Of a stretch of 64,000 nt of DNA, positions 1-8,920 are shown piece by piece. Where the stretch lies: positions 496,001 through 560,000 of the forward strand of contig NZ_JARXVE010000002.1 of NCBI RefSeq assembly GCF_029893345.1. Reading direction: 5' to 3'. The position numbers were made by a program, and so were the translations under genes. The DNA is from Mycolicibacterium frederiksbergense. Its GTDB lineage: Bacteria; Actinomycetota; Actinomycetes; Mycobacteriales; Mycobacteriaceae. Every line of letters starts with the position of its first letter. Positions within the stretch are counted from its first letter, which is position 1. The notes beneath the pieces are model-generated. The model ran no database searches, was not told the origin of the DNA, and was given only the letters and a program-made list of their open reading frames with translations.

Positions 1-1166
1 CCGGCGCGGTCGGGTTGGGCCGCATCGGTGGTACCGCGGTGGTCATGCAGCACCCGGAGAGTCAGGTGTTGGGCACGCGGGTGGCCGACGACGTGGTGTG
101 GGGCCTGCCGCCCGGCACCACCACCGATGTGGAGCGGTTGCTGGCCGAAGTGGGGCTTGACGGCCTGGCCGAACGCGATACCGGGGGCCTGTCCGGCGGG
201 GAACTGCAGCGGCTGGCGGTCGCCGGGGCGTTGGCCCGCGAACCCTCGTTGCTGATCGCCGACGAGGTCACCAGCATGGTCGACCAGCAGGGCCGCGACA
301 CATTGATGAAGGTGTTGTCCGGGCTGACCGAACATCACCGAATGTCGCTGGTGCACATCACCCACTACAACGACGAGGCGGATTCCGCCGACCGGACGGT
401 GGCGCTCAGCGGCAACGGCGGTACCGCCGACAACACCGACATGGTGCAGACCTCGGCGGTACCCGTTGCCGTCACGGCCGCTGCCCAGACCGGTGCGCCG
501 GTGCTGGAGCTGACCGGCGTCGGGCACCAGTACGCCAACGGAACCCCTTGGGCGAAAACGGCTTTGCGTGACATCACCTTCACCGTGCACGAGGGCGATG
601 GGGTCCTGGTGCACGGCCTGAACGGCTCCGGCAAGTCGACGCTGGCCTGGATCATGGCCGGGCTGACGGTGCCCACCTACGGCGCCTGCCTGCTCGATGG
701 GGTACCGGTGGCCCAGCAGGTGGGCTCGGTGGCCCTTTCCTTCCAGGCCGCCCGGCTGCAGTTGATGCGCAGCACCGTCGGTCACGAGATCGCCTCGACC
801 GCCGGGTTCTCGGCCCGCGACCGCGGCAGGATCGGCGCCGCGTTGGAGATGGTGGGCCTGGATCCGGCGATGGCCAAACGCCGTATCGACCAACTCTCCG
901 GTGGCCAGATGCGCCGGGTGGTGCTGGCCGGGTTGCTGGCCCGGTCGCCGCGTGCGTTGATCCTCGACGAGCCGCTGGCCGGGCTGGACGCTGCCAGTCA
1001 ACGGGGACTGCTGCGGCTGCTGGAAGATCTGCGACGTAACAACGGGCTGACCGTGGTGGTCATCTCGCACGACTTCACCGGCCTGGAGGGCCTGTGCCCG
1101 CGCACACTTCACCTGCACCACGGTGAACTGGCACTCGCCCCTACCGCTACCGGGGGTGCCCGATGA
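1..1166 (+). CDS. ECF transporter double ATP-binding protein (5' truncated)
   Basis: This is the energy-coupling ATPase of an ECF-type importer, which powers uptake of a vitamin or metal across the cytoplasmic membrane. The gene is cut by the window start; the first full codon is at base 3 and no start is visible. Two nucleotide-binding domains are fused. The first keeps its Q-loop region (MQHPESQ), signature LSGGELQRL and a Walker B ending in ADEV. The second is complete, with Walker [10 protein letters not shown], signature LSGGQMRRV, Walker [12 protein letters not shown] and an H-loop in ISHDF. The stop overlaps the start of the downstream EcfT gene by four bases. The pairing resembles M. 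tuberculosis Rv2326c/Rv2325c, where a membrane domain may precede the ATPases; that part lies outside the window. The substrate is unknown. Confidence 0.9.
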   Translation, partial: GAVGLGRIGGTAVVMQHPESQVLGTRVADDVVWGLPPGTTTDVERLLAEVGLDGLAERDTGGLSGGELQRLAVAGALAREPSLLIADEVTSMVDQQGRDTLMKVLSGLTEHHRMSLVHITHYNDEADSADRTVALSGNGGTADNTDMVQTSAVPVAVTAAAQTGAPVLELTGVGHQYANGTPWAKTALRDITFTVHEGDGVLVHGLNGSGKSTLAWIMAGLTVPTYGACLLDGVPVAQQVGSVALSFQAARLQLMRSTVGHEIASTAGFSARDRGRIGAALEMVGLDPAMAKRRIDQLSGGQMRRVVLAGLLARSPRALILDEPLAGLDAASQRGLLRLLEDLRRNNGLTVVVISHDFTGLEGLCPRTLHLHHGELALAPTATGGAR

Positions 1167-2005
1167 CCGCTCCGACCCGAGGCCAACGCAAGTCGGTCGT
1201 GCTGTTGCGGCCGGTTCCCGGCGACACCGTCATCCACCGACTGTGGGCCGGCACGAAACTGCTCTCCGTCGCCGGCATCGGGGTGCTGCTGACCTTCTAT
1301 CCCGGATGGGTGCCGATCGCCTCGGTGGCGGTGCTGGTCCTGGTGGCGGCCCGGCTGGCGCGGATTCCCAGTGGCGCGCTGCCCTCGATCCCGTTCTTCC
1401 TGTGGATCCTGGTGATGGTGGGCGGGGCGCTCGCCGCGCTGGCCGGCGGGTCCCCGTTCATCGACATCGGCTCGGTGCAGCTCGGTTTGGGCGGCCTGCT
1501 CAACTACCTGCGGGTCACCGCGCTGGCGATCGTCCTCCTGGGGCTCGGTGCGCTGGTGTCCTGGACCACGAACGTCGCCGATATCGCCCCGGCGGTGGCC
1601 ACATTGGGTCGCCCGTTGCGGCTGGTGGGTATCCCGGTGCACGACTGGGCGGTGACCATTGCGCTGGCACTGCGGGCATTCCCGATGCTGATCGATGAGT
1701 TCCGCACGTTGTACGCGGCGCATCGGCTGCGCCCGAGGGAGCGGGCGGAGACGTTCCGGGCGCGGCGCCGGCAGGCGGTGGCCAACCTCATCGATCTGTT
1801 GGCCGCGGCGGTCACCGCGGCGCTGCGCCGTGGCGACGAGATGGGCGACGCCATCACCGCGCGCGGCGGTGCGGGTCAGATCTCGGCGGCGCCGTCGGGG
1901 CCCAAGGCTCGCGACTGGGTTGCCTTCGCGATTCTGGCGCTGGTGTGCGGCGGTGCGCTGGCGTTGGAGCTGACGATCCTGGGGACGAGCCTGCCGAGTC
2001 GCTGA
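1163..2005 (+). CDS. ecfT: ECF transporter transmembrane subunit EcfT
   Basis: The 280-residue membrane protein couples ATP hydrolysis by the upstream double ATPase to the substrate-binding S component. About five to six hydrophobic segments fill residues 30-170, and a last helix lies near 255-275. The cytoplasmic coupling helices carry the family's Ala-Arg-Gly type motif (ITARGG, near residue 232) and a basic RLRPRERAE stretch. The start ATG overlaps the ATPase stop (ATGA), indicating translational coupling in one operon. The gene ends three bases from the convergent DUF4349 lipoprotein gene. The family (CbiQ/EcfT) assignment is firm; the transported compound cannot be told. Confidence 0.88.
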   Translation: MTAPTRGQRKSVVLLRPVPGDTVIHRLWAGTKLLSVAGIGVLLTFYPGWVPIASVAVLVLVAARLARIPSGALPSIPFFLWILVMVGGALAALAGGSPFIDIGSVQLGLGGLLNYLRVTALAIVLLGLGALVSWTTNVADIAPAVATLGRPLRLVGIPVHDWAVTIALALRAFPMLIDEFRTLYAAHRLRPRERAETFRARRRQAVANLIDLLAAAVTAALRRGDEMGDAITARGGAGQISAAPSGPKARDWVAFAILALVCGGALALELTILGTSLPSR

Positions 2006-2008
2006 CGT

Positions 2009-2890
2009 CTAATCGCGCCGCGACCGGGTCAACCGGATGATGACGTAGAAAATGCCTGCCGCGACGGTGAAGGCCGCCAGCCACGGCAGCATCAGGCCGA
2101 ATAACATCACGGCTCCCGATGCCGCTGACACCATGGCGTGCCAGCCCCGCTCGACCTGACCCCAGAAGCCCTGATACTGCGGGGCGGGGCCACCGATCTG
2201 CTCGGCGACGATGTCGAGATTGACCGTGCTGTAGTCGATTTGCTCACCGAGCTGGGTGCGCTGCGCGCGCAGGCTGTCGAGGTCGGCCTGGCGCTGCGAC
2301 AACGCGTCCTCGGCCTTGATCAGCGCCTCGGGATCCTTGGCCTCGCGCATGATCCCGAGCAGCCGGTCCACCGAGGTCTGCAGTGCGTTGATGCGGGCGT
2401 CGAGATCGACGCGCTGGGAGGTCACATCATCGGCGCGGACCTCGACGCTTTGCACGGTCCCGAGTTTCTTGAATTCGTCGAGGGTGCCGTCCAGTTTGGT
2501 GGCGGGCACCCGCAGAACCAGTGAGATGTGTGCGCGCCCCGAGCTGGACCCGGCATCCTCGGAGCGGCTGTCCACCCGGCCACCGGCGTCGGCGGCCAGG
2601 GACACGGCTTTGTCCGCTGCCACAGCGGGATTGCCCGCGGTAATCGACATCGACGCGGTCTTGACGATGTCACGCTTGACCCCGGTGGGTAGCGGCGCCT
2701 CCTTGAACCCAGGGCCGCTGGCCGGTGCCGGGGGCGCCGCCGGGGCGGAACCGGCCTCGGTCTGCGGTGCCGCCGGGGCGTTTGAGCTGGGGGAGTGCCC
2801 GCCCGCGCACGCCGGGACGGCGACCAACATGGCCGCGGCCAACAACGCTAGCGCCAACCGGCGGGGAGATGCACTGCTGTGCGTGGGCAT
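2009..2890 (-). CDS. DUF4349 domain lipoprotein
   Basis: This 293-residue predicted lipoprotein starts with a basic n-region and hydrophobic core ending in a lipobox-like VPACAGG. It then has an Ala/Pro-rich linker and a DUF4349 domain (about residues 85-250: IVKTASMSI, later a coiled-coil with ALSQRQADLDSLRAQ). A C-terminal transmembrane segment follows (about 260-285), ending in basic residues. DUF4349 proteins are envelope proteins of unknown function. The ATG at 2888-2890 was chosen because the signal peptide begins there; the open frame extends upstream without signal-like features. It is monocistronic, convergent with ecfT, and separated by 52 bases from the sugar-binding protein gene. 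Confidence 0.82.
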   Translation of the reverse strand: MPTHSSASPRRLALALLAAAMLVAVPACAGGHSPSSNAPAAPQTEAGSAPAAPPAPASGPGFKEAPLPTGVKRDIVKTASMSITAGNPAVAADKAVSLAADAGGRVDSRSEDAGSSSGRAHISLVLRVPATKLDGTLDEFKKLGTVQSVEVRADDVTSQRVDLDARINALQTSVDRLLGIMREAKDPEALIKAEDALSQRQADLDSLRAQRTQLGEQIDYSTVNLDIVAEQIGGPAPQYQGFWGQVERGWHAMVSAASGAVMLFGLMLPWLAAFTVAAGIFYVIIRLTRSRRD

Positions 2891-2942
2891 CAGCCCAATG
2901 TAGGCGAATAGTCCGCTACCAGGGAGTAATCGCAGTACGCGG

Positions 2943-4274
2943 CTAGCGGGCAGCCGCGGAATTGGCGGCCCACTGCGCGTCGGCCAACGAGGTTTCGACA
3001 TCGCGGCGGCCCAGGAACATCTCGTCGAAATAGGGTTTGAGGGCCTGGTATCCGGCCGCGAAGCCCGCGGCGCCCGGGGCCGGGATGCGCGGCCCACGCA
3101 GCACCCGGAAGAACGGGCTGACGTCGACCCCTCGGGCTTTCCAGTAGCTGTTGTAGACGGGTTGGGCCGCCAGCACGGCCGGAATGGCGGCGCCTTTGAC
3201 CCCGAGGTACTCGTTGCCGCGCTTGCTACCCATCCAGTCCAGCACCTGGCGCACCGCGTCCGGGTGTCGGGTCGCCGAGTTCGCCGCAGCGGCAATTCCA
3301 TTGGTCACACTGACTCGCCCTTTCGGGCCAGACGGCAGCAGCACCACACCCCACCGGAAGGGGGCCTGATTCGCGATGGTGGCCAAGTTGTAGGTGCCGG
3401 ATTGGAACAAGGCCATGCGTCCCTGCAGGAAGGCGTTGCGGGAGAAGTCCCCATTGTTGTTGGTGGCCGATGCCGGTGGTGCAACGTGGTCGTCGTTGAT
3501 CAGCCGCACCAGATAGCTGAATGCCATGACGGCCTGCGGGTTGTCGAAGGCGAACCGGTCACCGATGGCGAAGACGCCGCCGGCCGAGCCGATGTAGTTC
3601 AGGTAGATGCCCTGCATATCGTTGGCCGCGTTGTAACCCCACTGCCGAATCCGGTTGGGGTCGAAGCCATCCGTGGCCGCCGTGCGGCCCTGCTCGTCGA
3701 CGGTGAGCCGGGCCAGTAGCGGCCGCAGTGTGTCGTCCGGCCCGTCCGACCAATGCAGTGTGGTCAGTTCGGCCAGATCCACTCCAGCTGCGTCGATCAG
3801 GTCAGCGTTGAAGTACACCGCGATACCGGCATCGGTCAGCTGCGGAACCGCCCACAGTGCGTCGTTGCGGGTGAACTGGTTGACCACCGAGGGTTCCCAG
3901 GCGCGGGCAGCGTTGGGGCCCAGCGTCTTCCGGATGTCCAGCAGCCGGCCGTTGTCGGCATATCCGGCGAGGTAGGAGTTGGACAGCCAGAAGATGTCGT
4001 CAGCGCTGCCGCCGGCCACATCGGTGCGCAGGCTGTCGAAATAGGCCGAGTAGGCGACGGTGTTGACCCGCACCTCGATGTCGGGATGTTCCTGGCTGAA
4101 GGCTTTGAAGGAGTCCCGGTAGGCGGCCGCGACCTGCTCGTCCCACAGTCGCACGGTGACCACGGTGCGGCCGGTTGGTTCGGTGGTGTGGCCCAGCAGT
4201 ACCGCGGCAACCAACAGGACGGCCATGGAGAGGGTCAGCCCCGCGGCCAGCAGGGAGGAGCGGCGTAGTCTCAC
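2943..4274 (-). CDS. Sugar ABC transporter substrate-binding protein
   Basis: Extracellular solute-binding protein of a carbohydrate importer, 443 residues. The N-terminus is a signal or anchor (basic MRLRRSS, then a hydrophobic stretch of about 22 residues) with no lipobox cysteine, so it may stay anchored by an uncleaved helix. The mature part shows the type-1 binding-protein pattern: VTVRLWDEQVAAAYRDSF, then GWNAA-like and ALFQSGTYNLA segments, and a C-terminal DEMFLGR region. The GTG at 4274 was chosen because it has AAGAGG upstream and begins the signal peptide. It overlaps the stop of a nine-codon mini-ORF that itself starts on the stop of the upstream permease gene. It is the last gene of the three-gene importer operon. 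Confidence 0.85.
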   Translation of the reverse strand: MRLRRSSLLAAGLTLSMAVLLVAAVLLGHTTEPTGRTVVTVRLWDEQVAAAYRDSFKAFSQEHPDIEVRVNTVAYSAYFDSLRTDVAGGSADDIFWLSNSYLAGYADNGRLLDIRKTLGPNAARAWEPSVVNQFTRNDALWAVPQLTDAGIAVYFNADLIDAAGVDLAELTTLHWSDGPDDTLRPLLARLTVDEQGRTAATDGFDPNRIRQWGYNAANDMQGIYLNYIGSAGGVFAIGDRFAFDNPQAVMAFSYLVRLINDDHVAPPASATNNNGDFSRNAFLQGRMALFQSGTYNLATIANQAPFRWGVVLLPSGPKGRVSVTNGIAAAANSATRHPDAVRQVLDWMGSKRGNEYLGVKGAAIPAVLAAQPVYNSYWKARGVDVSPFFRVLRGPRIPAPGAAGFAAGYQALKPYFDEMFLGRRDVETSLADAQWAANSAAAR

Positions 4275-4296
4275 GGGCGCCTCTTGATTGCGGTGC

Positions 4297-5124
4297 TCAT
4301 TTGATCCCCGTGACGACGATCGAGCGGACGATGTTGCGCGAGAACACAATGAACAACACGATCAGCGGGACGATCGCCACCGTGGTGGCCGCCATCACCA
4401 GCGTCCACTGCGCGTTGTACTGCGTCTGCAGCCCGGCGGTGGCCACCGTCAGTACCTGCCACTTGCTGCCGCTGGTGATCACCAACGGCCACAGGAAGTT
4501 GTTCCACTGGCTCACCACAGAGATCAATGCCAGGGTCACGAGGATCGGCCGGCTGGCCGGCACCACCACATGGGTGATCACATCCAGCGTGTTGGCACCG
4601 TCGAGGCGGGCGGCGTTGATCAGATCGGCTGGTATGGAACGAAAGTACTCGCGCAGCAAGAAGATTGCATACGGCGAGCCGAACATGAACGGCAGCACCA
4701 GTGCCCAGAAGGTGTTGCGCAGCCCGGCTTCGGCCATCATCAGATACAGCGGCACCACGGTCACCGTCGCGGGCACCATCAGCGTCGCGATGTAGACCCA
4801 GAACAGCAGGTCACGTCCCGGGAATTGCAGCCGGGCAAACGCGTAGCCGGCCAGCACCGAGAACACCAGCTGGCCCAGCACGATCACGGACGTCATCAAC
4901 GCCGTCACCACGATTGCCCGGCCGAAGCCGGCGTCGGCCAGCCCGAGGTAGTTCTCCCACGTCGGCGGCGTGGGCAGCGACAGCGGGGAATCGGTGGCGA
5001 ACTGCTGGGCCGAGGTGAACGAGGTCAGCAACCCCAGGCCGAAGGGCAGCAGCGTGATCACCGCGCCGAGTACCAGCCCGGCGTAGATCAGGGTGTTGGA
5101 CACCGCCCGCTCAGGTGAGGTCAT
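4297..5124 (-). CDS. Carbohydrate ABC transporter permease (MalG type)
   Basis: Inner-membrane permease of the sugar importer, 275 residues with six predicted membrane helices. The cytoplasmic EAA loop, which docks with the ATPase, reads SIPADLINAARLDGANTLDV near residue 175, typical of the MalG/SugB branch. The gene overlaps the upstream MalF-type permease by 14 bases and its stop touches the start region of the binding-protein gene, so the three genes form one operon (5983 to 2943). No ATPase gene is present in the operon, so a shared MsiK/SugC-like ATPase encoded elsewhere probably energises it (inference from other actinobacterial sugar importers). Confidence 0.9.
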   Translation of the reverse strand: MTSPERAVSNTLIYAGLVLGAVITLLPFGLGLLTSFTSAQQFATDSPLSLPTPPTWENYLGLADAGFGRAIVVTALMTSVIVLGQLVFSVLAGYAFARLQFPGRDLLFWVYIATLMVPATVTVVPLYLMMAEAGLRNTFWALVLPFMFGSPYAIFLLREYFRSIPADLINAARLDGANTLDVITHVVVPASRPILVTLALISVVSQWNNFLWPLVITSGSKWQVLTVATAGLQTQYNAQWTLVMAATTVAIVPLIVLFIVFSRNIVRSIVVTGIK

Positions 5125-5983
5125 AGCTGATCCTGCGGCGGAAATAGAAATGCTGCACCAAGGTGATGCCGACCAGCAGCACGAACAGCACCAGCGCCAT
5201 CACCGACGCACGGCCCACGGCCGCCGCGCCGAACGCCTCGGCGTAGATGCGGTGGGCGACCAGATCGGTGTGGCCCTGCGGCCCGCCCGCGGTGAGCGCG
5301 TACACCGTGTCGAATACCTGCGCTGCGCTGACGATTCCGGTGACCAGCACGAAGAACATGGTCGGCCGCAGCATCGGCAGGGTGATGTGGCGGAACACCT
5401 GCCAGGCGGTGGCTCCATCGGTGCGGGCCGCGTTGAGCACATCGGCGGGGATGTTGAGGATGCCGGCCAGGAAGAACAGTGTCACGTAGCCGACGTTGGT
5501 CCACACCACCACCGCCGACACCACCGGCAGCGCCAGCCCCGGGTCGGTGAGCCATTCCACCGGTCGGGCCAGCACGGTGCTCAGCGCGCCGTCGGTGGGG
5601 GCCAGGATCCAGCGCCACAGCACCGCGATGGCCAGCGGCGCACAGATCCACGGCAGTACATACACGGTGCGGAAGAAGCCGGTGCCGGGCAGCCCGCGGG
5701 CCAACATGGCAGCCGCACCCAGCCCGAGCAGCGTCTGCGTCGGCACCACGAACAGCACGAACAGCAGCGTCACCAACAATGAGGTCGCGAACGATCGGTC
5801 GGTCAACACCGAGGTCCAATTGTCCAGGCCGACATAGGTGATCGGGCCCAGCAGATCCCACCGGTGCAGGCTCAACCACGCCACCACCAGCATGGGTAGC
5901 AGCAGGAAGGTGACCACACCGAACAGGCTGGGCGCGATGAGCGTGTACCCCAGTGCTGTGGTGCGGACACGCGAGGTGGCCAT
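5111..5983 (-). CDS. Carbohydrate ABC transporter permease (MalF type)
   Basis: First gene of the importer operon, about 290 residues with six predicted membrane segments. It begins ALGYTLIAPSLFGVVTFLLLP, the usual first helix of MalF/UgpA-type permeases. The EAA loop reads IPADVLNAARTDGATAWQV. The start is uncertain: the ATG at 5983 places the first helix at the usual distance, while an in-frame ATG at 6007 would add eight residues; neither has a strong ribosome site. The open frame runs on to 6211, but the extra N-terminus looks non-coding. With the MalG-type partner it forms the heteromeric channel; the sugar is not identifiable. Confidence 0.87.
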   Translation of the reverse strand: MATSRVRTTALGYTLIAPSLFGVVTFLLLPMLVVAWLSLHRWDLLGPITYVGLDNWTSVLTDRSFATSLLVTLLFVLFVVPTQTLLGLGAAAMLARGLPGTGFFRTVYVLPWICAPLAIAVLWRWILAPTDGALSTVLARPVEWLTDPGLALPVVSAVVVWTNVGYVTLFFLAGILNIPADVLNAARTDGATAWQVFRHITLPMLRPTMFFVLVTGIVSAAQVFDTVYALTAGGPQGHTDLVAHRIYAEAFGAAAVGRASVMALVLFVLLVGITLVQHFYFRRRISYDLT

Positions 5984-6007
5984 CGGGCTATTAAAGCGGA
6001 TCGCCAT

Positions 6008-6391
6008 TTCCGGCCGCCACGGTGATACCCGAGTGGAATGCGGTCTGATCGACGACCAGTTCGTGCGTCGCGGTCGGCGTTGCCGGGACGGGCCCGTTTC
6101 TTGGCGGCGCGACGGCCCAGCATGTACCAGCTGGCCCCAGATCGGCATTCCTGCCACCTGGAAAATGCTGCGGCACAGGACTGTTGGCCCATACCTCGTA
6201 GGAAAAGCCATAGCTGGTTCTTAGCCTCGCGCCCTACCTTGGAGCGATGTGCCGCTCTACCGTCCAAGGTGCCGCCGATCACGGTGTCGTTCTGCGGGTA
6301 TCTCGATGCGCCCGACGGCTAGCTCTTTGTATACCCACAGCGCTGTCTCAGGCGGGGGCCGGACACTCGACGAGGTCGGAAGGAATGTGCG
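6008..6391. other. Intergenic stretch upstream of sugar importer and yggT
   Basis: About 380 bases lie between the divergent sugar-importer operon and the yggT-like gene. Several short open frames cross it on both strands, but none has a convincing start, ribosome site or recognisable domain. It presumably carries the promoters of both transcription units. No clear repeat or terminator was seen. Confidence 0.5.
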
Positions 6392-6679
6392 ATGGTCGCG
6401 AGTTTGCTCGGAATAGTCCTCTTGTTGTTCGAACTCGTGCTGATTGCCCGCGTTGTCGTCGACTGGATCGGTGTGCTGTCTCCGGTGGGCGCCCGCAGCA
6501 GCGGTGTCGAGACGGCACGCCGAATCACCCACGGCATCACCGAACCAGTGATCGGTCCGGTGCGGCGGGTGCTGAAGCCCGTACGGCTGGGGTCCATCTC
6601 ACTCGACCTGGCCTTCACTGCCGTGTTCGTGGCGGTGATCATCCTGCGCAGTGTCGTTGTGCCGTTGATCCCGTTCTGA
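6392..6679 (+). CDS. YggT family membrane protein
   Basis: A 95-residue membrane protein of the YggT family. Two hydrophobic segments (about residues 3-28 and 68-90) flank a short loop with the family pattern ITEPVIGPVRRVLKP. The family is found next to cell-division and cell-wall genes in many bacteria, and its molecular role is poorly known. The start ATG is preceded by GGAAGGA at good spacing. It stands alone here, followed by about 200 bases before the cutinase gene. Confidence 0.85.
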   Translation: MVASLLGIVLLLFELVLIARVVVDWIGVLSPVGARSSGVETARRITHGITEPVIGPVRRVLKPVRLGSISLDLAFTAVFVAVIILRSVVVPLIPF

Positions 6680-6895
6680 CCACAGCGCCGAGCTGACCGC
6701 TGGTTGGCGGGAGCTTTAGCTGCGGCCCAACAACATCGGTGGGCCTCCGTGCAGTCCCGATGAGCACTCTTTGTTCATATGGCGTACATCACTTGACGTC
6801 CGCGGAATCGCAGCCCGGGTATCCCGCTTGTAGCAGGTAGTCGCCACTCCCACACCGAGGCGATGGCAAACGGCAGCGAGGGGCGGCAGGAACAC

Positions 6896-7684
6896 ATGAA
6901 CACGACGCAGCTAGCCCGGAAGGGCACCGTGATCACCAAGGTGGCACAGTCCACGATCTTCACCGCGTTGACCCTGGCCGGGATCGTCGTCGGCTCGTTG
7001 GCCGGCCCGATCGCGTCGGCCAGTGCCGCCGGCGACGCATGCGCCGACGTCGAGGTCGTCTTCGCCCGCGGCACCAATGAGGCGCCCGGTATCGGCGCCA
7101 CCGGACAGGCGTTCGTCGACGCGCTCACTGCCGACCTGCCCGGCAAGACCGTCGACGTGTACGGGGTGAACTACCCGGCATCACTGAACTTCGGCCGAGC
7201 GGTCGACGGGATCGCCGATGCGAGCAACCGGATCCAGTCGATCGCGGCGACCTGCCCGGCGACGAAGATCGTGATCGGCGGCTTCTCGCAGGGCGCCGCG
7301 GTGGCCGGCTACACCACCGCGAGCAGTGTGCCCGCCGGATACACCCTGCCCGCCGGAATCAGCGGCCCGATGCCGGCATCGATCGCCTCACACGTCGCGG
7401 CCGTGGCCCTGTTCGGAACACCTGACGAGTGGGTTCTCGGCCTGGCCGATCGCAGCGCACCTCCCATCGTCATCGGTCAGCCCTACGTGGCCAAGACCAT
7501 TGAGCTGTGCGCGACGGGGGACCCGATCTGCTTCCCCGGTGGTCTCAACCGCGCCGCGCACAGCTCCTACAAGGACAACGGGATGGCAGTCCAGGCAGCC
7601 GATTTCGCGGCCCGTCAGCTGGGCGCCGGCGCTCCGGCCTCGGCGGCGTTGGTGCAGACCGCAGGCGAGGTCGGCGCCAACTGA
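6896..7684 (+). CDS. Secreted cutinase family serine esterase
   Basis: A 262-residue exported alpha/beta hydrolase of the cutinase (Culp) family, which hydrolyses ester bonds in lipids outside the cell. A long signal peptide ends near AGPIASASAAG. The mature protein starts CADVEVVFARGTNE, the cutinase N-terminal block with a disulfide cysteine. The nucleophile elbow is GGFSQGA (Ser). The catalytic Asp and His are in CATGDPICFPGG and RAAHSSY, with the second cysteine pair. The ATG at 6896 has an AGGA site eight bases upstream; an upstream in-frame ATG at 6863 lacks one. It is convergent with the epimerase gene, with a shared hairpin between them. Confidence 0.92.
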   Translation: MNTTQLARKGTVITKVAQSTIFTALTLAGIVVGSLAGPIASASAAGDACADVEVVFARGTNEAPGIGATGQAFVDALTADLPGKTVDVYGVNYPASLNFGRAVDGIADASNRIQSIAATCPATKIVIGGFSQGAAVAGYTTASSVPAGYTLPAGISGPMPASIASHVAAVALFGTPDEWVLGLADRSAPPIVIGQPYVAKTIELCATGDPICFPGGLNRAAHSSYKDNGMAVQAADFAARQLGAGAPASAALVQTAGEVGAN

Positions 7685-7698
7685 ACTGAACCGGCGAA

Positions 7699-7733
7699 GG
7701 CCGGAAGCGGGTCTGAACGGACCGCTTCCGGCC
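7699..7733. terminator. Bidirectional hairpin between convergent genes
   Basis: A 12-bp perfect stem (left arm 7699-7710, right arm 7722-7733), extendable by GTC/GAC after a one-base bulge, sits between the convergent cutinase and epimerase genes. There is no T-run, which is usual for mycobacterial terminators. Its location fits a shared terminator for both strands. Confidence 0.7.
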
Positions 7734-7734
7734 G

Positions 7735-8721
7735 TCAGCTATTGAGCTCTCGAAACCCGGCGACCGTGTCGGCCAGCGTGATTCGCGGATCACGGTAGGT
7801 GATCCCGAGGTCCCGTTCACTCGGCGTATCGTCGGACGCCGGCATCTGCGTGTAGTACTGCATCCCGGCTTCGGTGAAGGGTGTCTGGAACGGCAGGAAC
7901 GGGCCCATGCGGTCGAGCACCTGCCCGGCCACGCGCAGCACGGTGTCGGGAACCGGGACGGCGAACATGGTCTTGTCGCCGACCTCGGTAAGCAGCTTGG
8001 CCAGCTGGTCCACCGGAATGCGATGACCGCCGGCCATGTAACGGCGGGGGCCGCGGCCGGGTTCCAGCAGCGCGACGTGCAGGGCCGCCAGATCGCGACC
8101 GTCGACGATGGTCCAGGCCGCGCTCCGACCGGGAATCGCCCCGAGTTGTAGTGCGGCGGCCACACCCTCGCCGGCTTCGCCGAACTGGTTGCCGACCGGC
8201 GGGCCCATGACCATGCCGGGATAGGTGATGTTCACCGGAGCGCCGGCGTCCTGCATTCCGCGGGCGTAGATCTCGACCTGGGCTTTGGATCGCCCGTAGC
8301 CATCCGTCCCGCCGAACACCGGCAGGTCGGCCTCCAGCGTCTCCACGTCGGGATTGAACAGCGCGGTGATGCTCGATACGTGGATGATCGGATCGAGGCC
8401 GAGTTCTACTGCGCCGCCGAGCACGTTCCGCGCACCGTCCATGTTGGTGCTCAACATCTGCGCGGTCTGGCTCTGATCGGTGGCGACCAGTGCCGCACTG
8501 TGCAGCACGGCGTCACAGCCCTCGAGTGCCCGCAGAACCGAGTCACGATCGGTGATGTCGCCGACGGCATAGTCGGAAACGTCGACTCCGAGTTTGGCGA
8601 CACTGGTATGCAGCCGATCCGGGTTTCGCACCAGGAACCGGACGGAATGACCAGCGTCGGCAATCGCTTTCGCGCTCCATCCACCCACAAATCCGGTACC
8701 ACCAGTGACCAATACGCGCAT
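7735..8721 (-). CDS. NAD-dependent epimerase/reductase (extended SDR)
   Basis: A 328-residue extended short-chain dehydrogenase with the N-terminal Rossmann motif TGGTGFVGG and the GDITD/DAVLHSAAL blocks of dihydroflavonol-reductase-like enzymes. A YGRSKAQVE segment carries the catalytic Tyr and Lys (YxxxK). It probably reduces or epimerises a carbonyl or sugar substrate in the cytoplasm; the substrate is unknown. The ATG at 8721 is preceded by AGGAGG nine bases upstream, which settles the start against a TTG further up. The upstream leader, between this gene and the sulfatase, is occupied by a 26-bp tandem repeat. Confidence 0.87.
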   Translation of the reverse strand: MRVLVTGGTGFVGGWSAKAIADAGHSVRFLVRNPDRLHTSVAKLGVDVSDYAVGDITDRDSVLRALEGCDAVLHSAALVATDQSQTAQMLSTNMDGARNVLGGAVELGLDPIIHVSSITALFNPDVETLEADLPVFGGTDGYGRSKAQVEIYARGMQDAGAPVNITYPGMVMGPPVGNQFGEAGEGVAAALQLGAIPGRSAAWTIVDGRDLAALHVALLEPGRGPRRYMAGGHRIPVDQLAKLLTEVGDKTMFAVPVPDTVLRVAGQVLDRMGPFLPFQTPFTEAGMQYYTQMPASDDTPSERDLGITYRDPRITLADTVAGFRELNS

Positions 8722-8796
8722 GGCGCCCAACCTCCTAGCGAACGAACGACTCGTCGCACAGACGCTAGCGGGTCAGATCGCGCAAGGAAGCGATTT

Positions 8797-8920
8797 CGGC
8801 TCAGCCTCCGTGTTGGTTTGGTCGGCTCAGCCTCCGTGTTGGATTGGTCGGCTCAGCCTCCGCGTTGGATTGGTCGGCTCAGCCTCCGTGCCGATTTGGT
8901 CGGCTCAGCCTCCGCGAAGC
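8797..8920. repeat. 26-bp tandem repeat (VNTR), about 4.8 copies
   Basis: Four full units of exactly 26 bp (8797-8822, 8823-8848, 8849-8874, 8875-8900) and a fifth partial one (8901-about 8920) run head to tail. They share CGGCTCAGCCTCCG and vary at a few bases after it. On the minus strand each unit reads TGAGCCGA...CGGAGGC. The TGA of the last unit is the stop codon of the sulfatase gene, so the array grew from the gene's 3' end into the leader of the epimerase gene. There are no unique spacers, so it is not a CRISPR array. It resembles mycobacterial interspersed repeats that sit on stop codons. Confidence 0.92.

Noticed and set aside
8797..8920. Regular short repeats suggesting a CRISPR array
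   Set aside because: Units are contiguous 26-mers without unique spacers and no cas genes are near.
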